A stretch of 6,306 bases of DNA from Deltaproteobacteria bacterium (GTDB lineage Bacteria; Desulfobacterota; Desulfobacteria; Desulfobacterales; C00003060): contig JAFDFO010000137.1 in assembly GCA_019309815.1 (NCBI GenBank), positions 1 through 6,306 on the forward strand. Reading direction: 5' to 3'. The notes beneath the pieces were generated by a model, which had not been told where the DNA came from, made no database searches, and saw only the letters and a program-made list of their open reading frames with translations. How positions within the stretch are numbered: the stretch's first letter is position 1; each line of letters opens with the position of its first letter. The translations under genes were made by a program, and so were the position numbers. Below are positions 1 to 4,929 of this stretch, in pieces.

Positions 1-58
1 CCAAACGGCTCTTTTCACCGGGATAGAACATATTGGCTACGGCAGGTATGCGAGACAT
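1..58 (-). CDS. amrB: MEMO-family protein (AmmeMemoRadiSam system protein B), N-terminal fragment
   Basis: The reverse strand reads ATG at 58-56 and stays open to the left edge, giving 19 residues: MSRIPAVANMFYPGEKSRL. The PAVAxxFYPG block close to the start is what I recall as the N-terminal signature of the MEMO1/AmmeMemoRadiSam B family. In bacteria this family is usually encoded with an AMMECR1-domain protein and a radical SAM protein; its biochemical role is poorly defined. The start is supported by a Shine-Dalgarno match, AAGAGGTG at 70-63 on the minus strand, four bases before the ATG. A promoter-like pair lies about 80 bp upstream. The gene is divergent from the rpmF/fabG side. Only the N-terminus is visible, so the family call rests on one motif. 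Confidence 0.6.
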   Translation of the reverse strand, partial: MSRIPAVANMFYPGEKSRL

Positions 59-134
59 AAAGCACCTCTTTGGTTCGTGTTCGAAATCCGCTGTGTCTTT
101 CCGTGCGGCCACACATTCCACGTCTGGGGTTGGG

Positions 135-163
135 ACTATAACATAAACGAACCTCCCGGACAA
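135..163 (-). promoter_or_regulatory. Sigma70-like promoter for the leftward MEMO-type gene
   Basis: On the minus strand, TTGTCC (plus 158-163; 4/6 to TTGACA) is followed after 17 bp by TATAGT (plus 135-140; 5/6 to TATAAT). The predicted transcript start near 128 would give a leader of about 70 nt before the ATG at 58. Spacing is ideal and the -10 is good. No experimental support. Confidence 0.5.
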
Positions 164-257
164 GGTGTGAGCGCCTCGTGTTGAGACTGTTGGCCGACAG
201 CCGGCAGAGGCGGCCTGGTGCTATGAACCGAACACGGAAAAAGGAGACGTAAAGGGC

Positions 258-285
258 TTGACAAAAGCCTCTTTTTGTCTATATT
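258..285 (+). promoter_or_regulatory. Strong sigma70-like promoter for the rpmF-fabG-acpP side
   Basis: A perfect -35 hexamer TTGACA (258-263) is followed after 16 bp by TATATT (280-285; 5/6). Transcription would begin near 291-293 and read into the rpmF remnant and fabG. It is the best promoter match in the window and lies in an AT-rich stretch. The spacer carries a dyad, annotated separately. Confidence 0.65.
260..279. promoter_or_regulatory. Possible operator dyad inside the promoter spacer
   Basis: GACAAAA (260-266) and TTTTGTC (273-279) form a perfect 7-bp inverted repeat separated by 6 bp. It overlaps the -35 hexamer and abuts the -10. This is a typical place for a repressor site, and the downstream genes are fatty-acid genes, but I do not recognise the motif as a known operator. 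AT-rich dyads of this size also arise by chance. Confidence 0.3.
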
Positions 286-302
286 AGGGCACTTCTTTTT
301 TA

Positions 303-327
303 TTTTTTGTGGCACTCCCACAAAAAA
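303..327 (+). other. 10-bp perfect hairpin in the predicted leader RNA
   Basis: TTTTTTGTGG (303-312) pairs exactly with CCACAAAAAA (318-327) around the loop CACTC. The polarity is opposite to an intrinsic terminator: the U-run is on the 5' arm and the A-run on the 3' arm, and no T-tract follows. If transcription starts near 292, the hairpin sits about 10 nt into the leader. There it could protect the 5' end or take part in control. Function is unknown. Confidence 0.4.
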
Positions 328-381
328 TGTACGAAATACTAATAGGTTACAGACTTGTTTTTGCTTCATGTGCATGAATTT

Positions 382-569
382 ATGGTGTCAGTTTATAGTC
401 AATTGAGGCGACAGAGTCCAGACGAGGCAAGCGACAAAGCCATCAGAAGGCGACCCTAGCCAACCTCACGACATGCCCCCAGTGCAACGAGCCTAAGTTG
501 CCGCATCATGTGTGCCAGGCTTGCGGCTACTATAAGGGGCGACCTGTCATCAAAACTGAGGAAGTGTAG
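382..569 (+). pseudogene. rpmF: Ribosomal protein L32 gene with broken N-terminal reading frame
   Basis: The frame ending at TAG 567-569 encodes a clear L32 C-terminal part: SRRGKRQSH, then CPQC (474-485), NEPKLPHHVC, CQAC (513-524) and GYYKGRPVI. Both CxxC pairs of the zinc ribbon are intact. L32 is a small protein of the large ribosomal subunit. This frame is closed upstream by TAG at 396-398 and holds no ATG, GTG or TTG between that stop and the conserved part; only a rare ATT (402) is available. The residues RRQS, expected just before SRRGKR, are encoded in another frame (406-417), which runs back to ATG 382. One missing base near 417 would join the two frames. Even then the start would read MVSVYSQL instead of the usual MAVPK-like beginning, and I see no Shine-Dalgarno. 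It is either a pseudogene or a sequence error. Confidence 0.75.
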
Positions 570-672
570 ATGCCCTACCACAAACATGTGCAAACCAGTC
601 AAAAAAACCCCAGGGTTTCATTGTAGAAAAGCAGGTGTCTAATCAGGATGCCCGCAGACATCGGGAACCACA

Positions 673-1422
673 ATGACTGACAATGCCAAGCGTGTCGTAG
701 TAGTCACCGGAGGGTCAAGAGGTATCGGCCGTGCCATCGGGCTTCGCATGGCCGACGCTGATACCAGGATATATTTCAATTACTCCGCCACCGTTAGCAC
801 AGATGCGGAAGAAACCGAAAGGCTCGTCGTGGCTGCCGGCGGAAGTGCTCGGGCTATCCGCATAGACGTCAGCTCCCGGGAAGATGTGCAAGCGCTTTTC
901 AACCAGATTGTCGAAGAATCCGGCCGGGTGGACGTGCTGGTAAACAACGCAGGCATCACCGCGGACGGGTTGTTGGTTCGCATGAAGGAAGAAGATTGGG
1001 ACCGGGTTCTGGATATCAATCTGAAAGGGGCTTTCTATTGTATGCAGGCTGCGGCAAAGACGATGATGAGGCAGCGGTCTGGGCGTATCATCAACATGGC
1101 GTCCGTGGTCGGTGTGATGGGAAATGCCGGACAGGCTAATTACGTCGCGTCCAAGGCCGGTCTAATTGGCCTCACCAAGACGGTGGCAAGAGAACTCGCC
1201 CCGAGAGGGATTGCAGTGAATGCAGTGGCGCCCGGATTCATCCAAACGTCTATGACGGCCGAGCTTTCTGAAAAAGTCAAGGAAGCCATGTTGGCCCAGA
1301 TTCCGCTGGGACGCATGGGCCGGCCCGAAGACGTGGCCGAGGTGGTAGCCTTCCTTGCATCGGAGGAGGCTTCTTATATTACAGGACAGGTTATCCATGT
1401 TAATGGGGGCATGTATATGTGA
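673..1422 (+). CDS. fabG: 3-oxoacyl-[acyl-carrier-protein] reductase FabG
   Basis: The product reduces 3-oxoacyl-ACP to 3-hydroxyacyl-ACP with NADPH in the cytoplasmic type II fatty-acid cycle. At 249 residues it has the usual length of a classical short-chain dehydrogenase/reductase. Visible motifs are the Rossmann TGGSRGIG (12-19), D65-V66, NNAG (91-94), the tetrad N116, S144, Y157, K161 (YxxxK at 157-161), and PG at 187-188 followed by the substrate-loop region. The C-terminus ITGQVIHVNGGMYM is typical of FabG. The ATG at 673 has only a weak GGGA (663-666) ahead, but it places the glycine motif at the expected distance from the N-terminus. acpP follows, which favours FabG over other SDRs. 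Unusually, plsX and fabH do not lie between rpmF and this gene. Confidence 0.95.
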   Translation: MTDNAKRVVVVTGGSRGIGRAIGLRMADADTRIYFNYSATVSTDAEETERLVVAAGGSARAIRIDVSSREDVQALFNQIVEESGRVDVLVNNAGITADGLLVRMKEEDWDRVLDINLKGAFYCMQAAAKTMMRQRSGRIINMASVVGVMGNAGQANYVASKAGLIGLTKTVARELAPRGIAVNAVAPGFIQTSMTAELSEKVKEAMLAQIPLGRMGRPEDVAEVVAFLASEEASYITGQVIHVNGGMYM

Positions 1423-1478
1423 GGCGAAAGGATGGGCATAAGGCGCAGGGAATGACAACACAATTTCTGCCTTTCGCC
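1423..1478 (+). repeat. 9-bp inverted repeat directly after the fabG stop
   Basis: GGCGAAAGG (1423-1431) begins at the base after the fabG TGA and is matched exactly by CCTTTCGCC (1470-1478), with 38 bp between. A smaller GGGCC (1481-1485)/GGCCC (1496-1500) dyad follows. Together they could fold the fabG-acpP intercistronic RNA. There is no T-tract, so it may be a processing or stability element rather than a terminator. The rest of the 168-bp gap to acpP shows no gene. Confidence 0.4.
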
Positions 1479-1574
1479 CCGGGCCTCATGGTTTTGGCCC
1501 CTACTTCGCCCTGCTGCAAGAGGTACAAAGTGGAGAACCATTATTGATAGACAACAATCAAGAATCTTAGAATG

Positions 1575-1584
1575 AAGGAGGTGA
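1575..1584 (+). promoter_or_regulatory. Near-perfect Shine-Dalgarno deciding the acpP GTG start
   Basis: AAGGAGGTGA is complementary to the 3' end of bacterial 16S rRNA over ten bases and stands six bases before GTG 1591. It fixes the non-ATG start and predicts very strong translation, as expected for abundant ACP. It is much stronger than the site of any neighbouring gene. Confidence 0.85.
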
Positions 1585-1590
1585 CGGCAC

Positions 1591-1821
1591 GTGTCAGTTG
1601 AAGAAAAAGTAAAAAACATCATTGTTGACAAGCTAAGCGTTGAAATGGATGAGGTTGTCCAGGAGGCGTCTTTTGTGGATGACCTTGGTGCAGATTCACT
1701 CGATCTGGTTGAGCTGATCATGGCGATGGAAGAAGCTTTTGACATAGAGATATCTGATGATCAGGCAGAAAAACTCCAGACGGTTCAAGATGCCATCAAC
1801 TATATAAAAGAACATTCTTGA
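1591..1821 (+). CDS. acpP: Acyl carrier protein
   Basis: This 76-residue acidic protein carries growing acyl chains as thioesters on a 4'-phosphopantetheine arm in fatty-acid synthesis. The attachment site is S36 in GADSLDLVEL (33-42). The sequence fits the four-helix ACP fold: MSVEEKVKNIIVDKL as helix I, the DSL helix II, and EKLQTVQDAINYI near the end as helix IV. Translation starts at GTG 1591 behind a near-perfect ribosome-binding site. It lies downstream of fabG in the same direction, as in many bacteria. The usual next gene fabF (beta-ketoacyl-ACP synthase II) is absent; rpiB follows after 148 bp. A hairpin lies 20 bp past the stop. Confidence 0.97.
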   Translation: MSVEEKVKNIIVDKLSVEMDEVVQEASFVDDLGADSLDLVELIMAMEEAFDIEISDDQAEKLQTVQDAINYIKEHS

Positions 1822-1841
1822 AACAGGGGGGCCGAGTCCCT

Positions 1842-1872
1842 GGTTTGGGAGGCTCAAGCAGCCTCCCAAACC
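1842..1872 (+). terminator. Strong 13-bp hairpin downstream of acpP (no T-tract)
   Basis: GGTTTGGGAGGCT (1842-1854) and AGCCTCCCAAACC (1860-1872) form a perfect 13-bp stem with a 5-nt loop, 20 bp after the acpP stop. The following bases (CCATCGTGTCC) contain no T-run, so classical intrinsic termination is doubtful. It may stabilise the 3' end of a processed acpP mRNA or lower read-through into rpiB. Confidence 0.5.
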
Positions 1873-1895
1873 CCATCGTGTCCATCCATAAACAA

Positions 1896-1926
1896 CCTCT
1901 GAGCAGAGGCCTGCGAGACAAGTCTC
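1896..1926 (+). repeat. Two small dyads between acpP and rpiB
   Basis: CCTCT (1896-1900)/AGAGG (1905-1909) with loop GAGC, and GAGAC (1915-1919)/GTCTC (1922-1926) with a 2-bp centre, follow the large hairpin. They make this gap rich in potential structure. No coding remnant is recognisable in either direction. Function is unknown. Confidence 0.3.
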
Positions 1927-1969
1927 TGGACACCACACCCCCCGAACACAAAACCCTCAAGGTTATTTC

Positions 1970-2404
1970 ATGATGAAGACAATTATTGGGTCTGATCATG
2001 CGGGTTATCACATGAAGGAGAAGGTGATTATTCATCTCCGCGAACGGGGTATTGAAGTGGAAGACGCCGGGACGTACAGTGAAGAGTCCGTGGATTATGT
2101 AGACTACGGAAAAGCAGTAGCAGCCAAGGTATCAGATGCTTCTTTTGACCGCGGCATCTTGATCTGTGGGACAGGGCTCGGAATGTCCATGGTCGCAAAC
2201 CGATTTCGCGGTGCACGGGCTGCGCTGGCCAACGATCTTTTCTCAGCCATAATGAGCAGACGCCACAACGACTCCAATATACTCGTCATGGGCGGCCGAT
2301 TGATCGGTGACGCGCTCGCCATGCAAATCGTCGATACTTGGATTGAAACCCTTTTTGAAGGGGGGCGTCACCAACGCCGCGTGGAGAAGATGGATATTGA
2401 GTGA
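1970..2404 (+). CDS. rpiB: Ribose-5-phosphate isomerase B
   Basis: RpiB interconverts ribose 5-phosphate and ribulose 5-phosphate in the non-oxidative pentose phosphate pathway. The 144-residue length is normal for the RpiB/LacAB family. Visible are GSDHAG (7-12, with D9 and H10), DYVDYG (42-47), ICGTGLGMS (65-73) with catalytic-type C66 and T68, RRHND (97-101) with H99 and N100, and GGRHQRRV (131-138) with R133 and R137, which in the family bind phosphate. The positions coincide with those I recall for E. coli RpiB. ATG 1970 follows AAGG at about 8 bp; ATG 1973 is an equally possible start, one residue shorter. In related clusters it usually follows fabF, which is missing here. The end overlaps the glyA start. 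Confidence 0.95.
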   Translation: MMKTIIGSDHAGYHMKEKVIIHLRERGIEVEDAGTYSEESVDYVDYGKAVAAKVSDASFDRGILICGTGLGMSMVANRFRGARAALANDLFSAIMSRRHNDSNILVMGGRLIGDALAMQIVDTWIETLFEGGRHQRRVEKMDIE

Positions 2405-3668
2405 ACAGAGTACTATTCAGGCTGAGCTTGAAATCATAAGACAGGCTGATCCCGAGATTGCTCGTGCCATAGAGTTGGAGCTTGAGCGACAGACCTACAA
2501 GCTGGAACTGGTGGCTTCGGAGAATATCACCAGCCCGGCAGTCATGGCTGCCCAGGCCAGTGTGATGACCAACAAGTATGCTGAAGGGTATCCGGACCGC
2601 CGTTATTATGGAGGTTGCCAGTACGTCGATATCGCAGAGAAGCTGGCCATTGAGCGAGCGAAACGAGTCTTCAACGCCCCTTATGCTAACGTACAGCCCC
2701 ACTCTGGAACCCAGGCCAACATGGCGGTCTACTTTGCTTACCTGGCGCCCGGAGATACGATTTTGGGAATGGACCTTTCACACGGGGGCCACCTTTCCCA
2801 CGGCAGCCCTGTCAGTTTCTCGGGCCGATTGTTCAATGTTGCCTCCTACGGGATTGATGAGAAGACCGGAACAATCGACTATGACCAAGTACGTGCTATC
2901 GCAGAGGAGCATCGCCCCAAGATGATCGTTGCCGGGGCGAGTGCATATCCAAGGATCATCGATTTTGCCGCCTTTGCAGACATTGCCCATTCCGTGAATG
3001 CCTACCTCTTGGCAGATATGGCGCACATCGCGGGCTTGGTTGCAGCGGGGGTGCATCCCTCGCCGGTCCCTCACGCAGATATGATAACTTCCACGACTCA
3101 CAAGACCATGCGAGGGCCGAGGGGAGGCTTCATCCTGGCACAGGAAGCACATGGCAAAGCGCTCAACAGCCAGATATTTCCAGGGATCCAGGGGGGGCCG
3201 TTGATGCACGTGATAGCGGCCAAGGCCATCGCTTTCAAACTCGCCCTCTCAGATGACTTCAGGGCCTATCAACGCCAAACAGTAACAAACGCCAAGGCTT
3301 TGGCCCAGCATCTCCTCGAAGCGGGCTTCAAGCTCGTGTCCGGCGGCACGGACAACCACCTCCTTTTACTGGATCTCAGGGATGTCGAGATTACAGGGCT
3401 GGACGCTGAGAAGGCTTTGGATGAGTCTGGGATTACGGTTAACAAGAACACCATACCGTTTGAAAGCCGCCGTCCATCTGTCACAAGCGGGATTCGTCTG
3501 GGTAGCCCTGCGGTAACGACACGCGGCATGAAAGAGGCTGAAATGGCTTTGATTGCATCTCTCATTGCGGAGGTGCTGCGCGACCCGCAAGATGAAGTGA
3601 CGATTCGCCGTGTCAGGAAAACCGTACAGGACCTGTGTAAGAAGTTTCCACTCTACGCTCAGGACTGA
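2397..3668 (+). CDS. glyA: Serine hydroxymethyltransferase
   Basis: GlyA is a PLP enzyme that converts serine and tetrahydrofolate to glycine and 5,10-methylene-THF, the main one-carbon source for thymidylate, purines and methionine. I start it at TTG 2397 (423 residues, close to the family's 410-425). The first in-frame ATG (2307) lies deep inside rpiB and adds 30 residues unlike GlyA. GGAG at 2383-2386 stands 10 bp ahead. Motifs are LVASEN (38-43), NKYAEGYPDRRYYGG (59-73), PHSGTQAN (101-108), the cofactor aspartate and histidine in LLADMAHIAG (204-213), STTHKTMRGPRGG (232-244) with Schiff-base lysine K236, and the substrate-carboxylate arginine R367 in SGIRLGSPA. The start overlaps the rpiB stop by 8 bp (TTGAGTGA), suggesting translational coupling. 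Confidence 0.95.
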   Translation: MSEQSTIQAELEIIRQADPEIARAIELELERQTYKLELVASENITSPAVMAAQASVMTNKYAEGYPDRRYYGGCQYVDIAEKLAIERAKRVFNAPYANVQPHSGTQANMAVYFAYLAPGDTILGMDLSHGGHLSHGSPVSFSGRLFNVASYGIDEKTGTIDYDQVRAIAEEHRPKMIVAGASAYPRIIDFAAFADIAHSVNAYLLADMAHIAGLVAAGVHPSPVPHADMITSTTHKTMRGPRGGFILAQEAHGKALNSQIFPGIQGGPLMHVIAAKAIAFKLALSDDFRAYQRQTVTNAKALAQHLLEAGFKLVSGGTDNHLLLLDLRDVEITGLDAEKALDESGITVNKNTIPFESRRPSVTSGIRLGSPAVTTRGMKEAEMALIASLIAEVLRDPQDEVTIRRVRKTVQDLCKKFPLYAQD

Positions 3669-3702
3669 CGATGGGGGGGGAACGCTTAGATCCCCTCCGA
3701 CT

Positions 3703-3726
3703 GCAGCCGCCAGGCGCTGCTTTGAT
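3703..3726 (+). terminator. Possible weak terminator after glyA
   Basis: GCAGC (3703-3707) and GCTGC (3716-3720) form a 5-bp GC stem around an 8-nt loop that itself contains GCC/GGC. It is followed by TTTGATT, an interrupted T-run, 35 bp past the glyA stop. A G-run (3673-3680) and CCCC (3692-3695) just upstream could add another pairing. The stem is short, so this is a weak call. Confidence 0.3.
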
Positions 3727-3766
3727 TGAAAGGGTGGACATTGGAAGCCCACTTAAACTCGAAATT

Positions 3767-3793
3767 CGAATATCGAATATCGAATATCGAAAC
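3767..3793 (+). repeat. Heptanucleotide tandem repeat CGAATAT x3
   Basis: CGAATAT occurs three times in succession (3767-3773, 3774-3780, 3781-3787), followed by a partial unit CGAAAC. It lies inside the left arm of the palindrome. The preceding ATTCGAAT (3764-3771) is itself self-complementary. Confidence 0.85.
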
Positions 3794-3891
3794 AATGACC
3801 AAATTCTCAAAATTCAAATGATCAAAACAGACAGTAGCGTTGTACAGAAACGTTTAGAACATTAGAGAATTTGAATTTCGATATTGTTTAG

Positions 3892-3917
3892 GATTTCGGA
3901 TTTCGTGCTTCGGATTT
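3892..3917 (+). repeat. Heptanucleotide tandem repeat GATTTCG in the right arm
   Basis: GATTTCG (3892-3898), GATTTCG (3899-3905), TGCTTCG (3906-3912) and GATTT (3913-3917) keep a strict 7-bp period. Read on the minus strand the unit is CGAAATC, related to the CGAATAT unit of the left arm. The array ends 12 bp before the deaminase ATG, so it forms most of that gene's upstream region. Confidence 0.8.
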
Positions 3918-3929
3918 ATTGGTAGAGCA

Positions 3930-4379
3930 ATGAGCCGGCCTTCATGGAAAACATATTTTATGGATATTGCCTTTCTGGTGGCCAAGCGTTCTACTTGCCT
4001 CCGCCGCCAGGTCGGGGCAATCGCTGTAACGGACAAACGGATTCTTGCCACAGGCTACAACGGGGCGCCTTCAGGGCTTGCTCATTGCCTCGAGGTTGGC
4101 TGTCTGCGTGAGGAATTGGGGGTTCCTTCAGGTGAACGACACGAACTGTGTCGTGGGCTTCATGCAGAACAAAACGTCATCATTCAAGCTGCCTATCACG
4201 GGGTTTCTATCAAAGGAGCCACGCTTTACTGCACTAACCTCCCCTGCTCTATCTGTTCGAAGATGCTTATCAACGCCGGTATTGGTGACGTAGTATATCA
4301 AGAAGGGTATGCAGATTCCATGACGGAGGAAATGCTGCAAGCTGCCGGGGTGACTCTCATCCGGGTCGACGGAGCTTGA
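3930..4379 (+). CDS. comEB: Deoxycytidylate (dCMP) deaminase, ComEB type
   Basis: The product deaminates dCMP to dUMP, the substrate of thymidylate synthase. It belongs to the zinc-dependent cytidine/deoxycytidylate deaminase family. Motifs in the 149 residues are HAEQN (78-82), with zinc ligand H78 and proton-shuttling E80, and LPCSIC (104-109), with ligands C106 and C109. The segment 52-75 contains H52, C53, C58, H71 and C74, the Cys/His-rich insert typical of dCMP deaminases rather than tRNA or riboflavin deaminases. The N-terminus SWKTYFMDIAFLVAKRSTCLRRQVGA is also characteristic. ATG 3930 has only a weak GGTAGAG ahead, directly after the heptanucleotide repeat. It sits between glyA and nrdR, so it is grouped with genes for thymidylate and dNTP supply. 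Confidence 0.92.
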   Translation: MSRPSWKTYFMDIAFLVAKRSTCLRRQVGAIAVTDKRILATGYNGAPSGLAHCLEVGCLREELGVPSGERHELCRGLHAEQNVIIQAAYHGVSIKGATLYCTNLPCSICSKMLINAGIGDVVYQEGYADSMTEEMLQAAGVTLIRVDGA

Positions 4380-4420
4380 AGCCTTTTGTTGCTTAACCCA
4401 AACGGAATAGAGGTTAGGAC

Positions 4421-4882
4421 ATGAAATGCCCATATTGCCGTGAGATAGACAACAAGGTTATCGATTCCAGGATGACGAAGGAAGGGCATGCAGTCAGGCG
4501 TCGGCGTGAATGCCTGCTTTGTAACCACCGATTTACGACCTATGAACGGATCGAGGAGTTGCCCCTTGTCCTGATCAAGAAGGATGGCAGGCGAGAGACC
4601 TTTGATCGGGGCAAAGTCCTTGCCGGGATACAGAAGGCCTGTCAAAAACGAAATATCAGCATAAACACCCTCGAAGAATTCGTCGACGAACTGGAACGGG
4701 AACTTCAGGAGATGGGAGAAAAAGAGATTTCTTCCTCGGTTGTTGGCGGACGCATCATGACGAAACTCCATGAATTGGATGACGTAGCCTATGTCCGTTT
4801 TGCTTCTGTGTATCGGGAATTCAAGGACGTCAATGACTTCATGGCCGAACTGAAGGACATACTCGACGCTCCAAGGAAATAA
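4421..4882 (+). CDS. nrdR: Transcriptional repressor NrdR
   Basis: NrdR is a nucleotide-sensing repressor that binds NrdR boxes ahead of ribonucleotide reductase genes. The 153 residues match the family length. An N-terminal zinc ribbon has CPYC (3-6) and CLLC (31-34), with the basic stretch VRRRREC (25-31) between. An ATP-cone domain follows from about residue 49 (VLIKKDGRRETFDRGKVLAGI) to about 140, including the conserved VAYVRFASVYREF (122-134). ATG 4421 starts the protein directly with MKCPYC, as usual, behind GAGG (4410-4413) at 7 bp. I saw no NrdR-box pair in this window, so its targets lie elsewhere. The deaminase-nrdR-ribD order is common in related bacteria. Confidence 0.97.
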   Translation: MKCPYCREIDNKVIDSRMTKEGHAVRRRRECLLCNHRFTTYERIEELPLVLIKKDGRRETFDRGKVLAGIQKACQKRNISINTLEEFVDELERELQEMGEKEISSSVVGGRIMTKLHELDDVAYVRFASVYREFKDVNDFMAELKDILDAPRK

Positions 4883-4929
4883 CCGTAGCTGCCCCCGAAA
4901 TTGAGGCGGCAGGCCCAAGGTCTTTAGTC

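Larger units (their letters stand above)
59..381. other. Divergent intergenic region, no gene seen
   Basis: This stretch separates the leftward MEMO-type gene from the rightward rpmF remnant. It holds the minus-strand Shine-Dalgarno for the left gene (63-70), one promoter-like pair facing each way and a hairpin at 303-327. The only ORF (a minus-strand one at 136-375) has low-complexity composition and overlaps both promoters, so I do not call it. The yceD/DUF177 gene that often precedes rpmF in bacteria is not present here. Confidence 0.6.
3762..3917. repeat. Long imperfect palindrome in the glyA-deaminase gap
   Basis: The left arm 3762-3806 aligns without gaps to the reverse complement of 3873-3917, with 31 of 45 positions identical by my count. 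The shared core is AAACAAT/ATTGTTT (3790-3796 and 3883-3889), and both outer ends match. Weaker pairing continues inward (AAATTC near 3810 with GAATTT near 3867), so nearly the whole 156 bp could fold as one long hairpin. Each arm is made of 7-bp units beginning CGAA when read inward. Similar TTCGAA-rich intergenic repeats are, from memory, frequent in deltaproteobacterial genomes. No transposase, clear target-site duplication or ORF is present. Confidence 0.7.

Noticed and set aside
136..375. Minus-strand 79-codon ORF in the divergent region
   Set aside because: It covers both promoter-like elements and the hairpin, has low-complexity KIKKKC-type composition and no recognisable family or ribosome-binding site.
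1535..1574. Separate promoter for acpP (TTGATA at 1544-1549)
   Set aside because: The hexamer found 17 bp downstream (TTAGAA) is a poor -10, so the call would rest on the -35 alone.
1796..2035. Minus-strand ORF over the acpP-rpiB gap, as a possible gene replacing fabF
   Set aside because: It overlaps the rpiB start and reads through the acpP hairpin. Composition is random, no motif is visible, and it looks like a shadow of structured intergenic DNA.
3671..3865. Plus-strand 64-codon ORF after glyA
   Set aside because: It begins at an ATG next to a G-run without a usable ribosome-binding site and translates the heptanucleotide repeat (repeated RISNIEYR-like residues), so it is a by-product of the repeat.
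3762..3917. CRISPR array
   Set aside because: The units are 7 bp without spacers and the two arms are inverted. No 25-40 bp direct repeats or cas genes are present.
4298..4918. 206-codon minus-strand ORF opposite nrdR
   Set aside because: It is fully antisense to nrdR and the deaminase end, whose zinc and ATP-cone motifs are beyond doubt. No motif of its own is seen.
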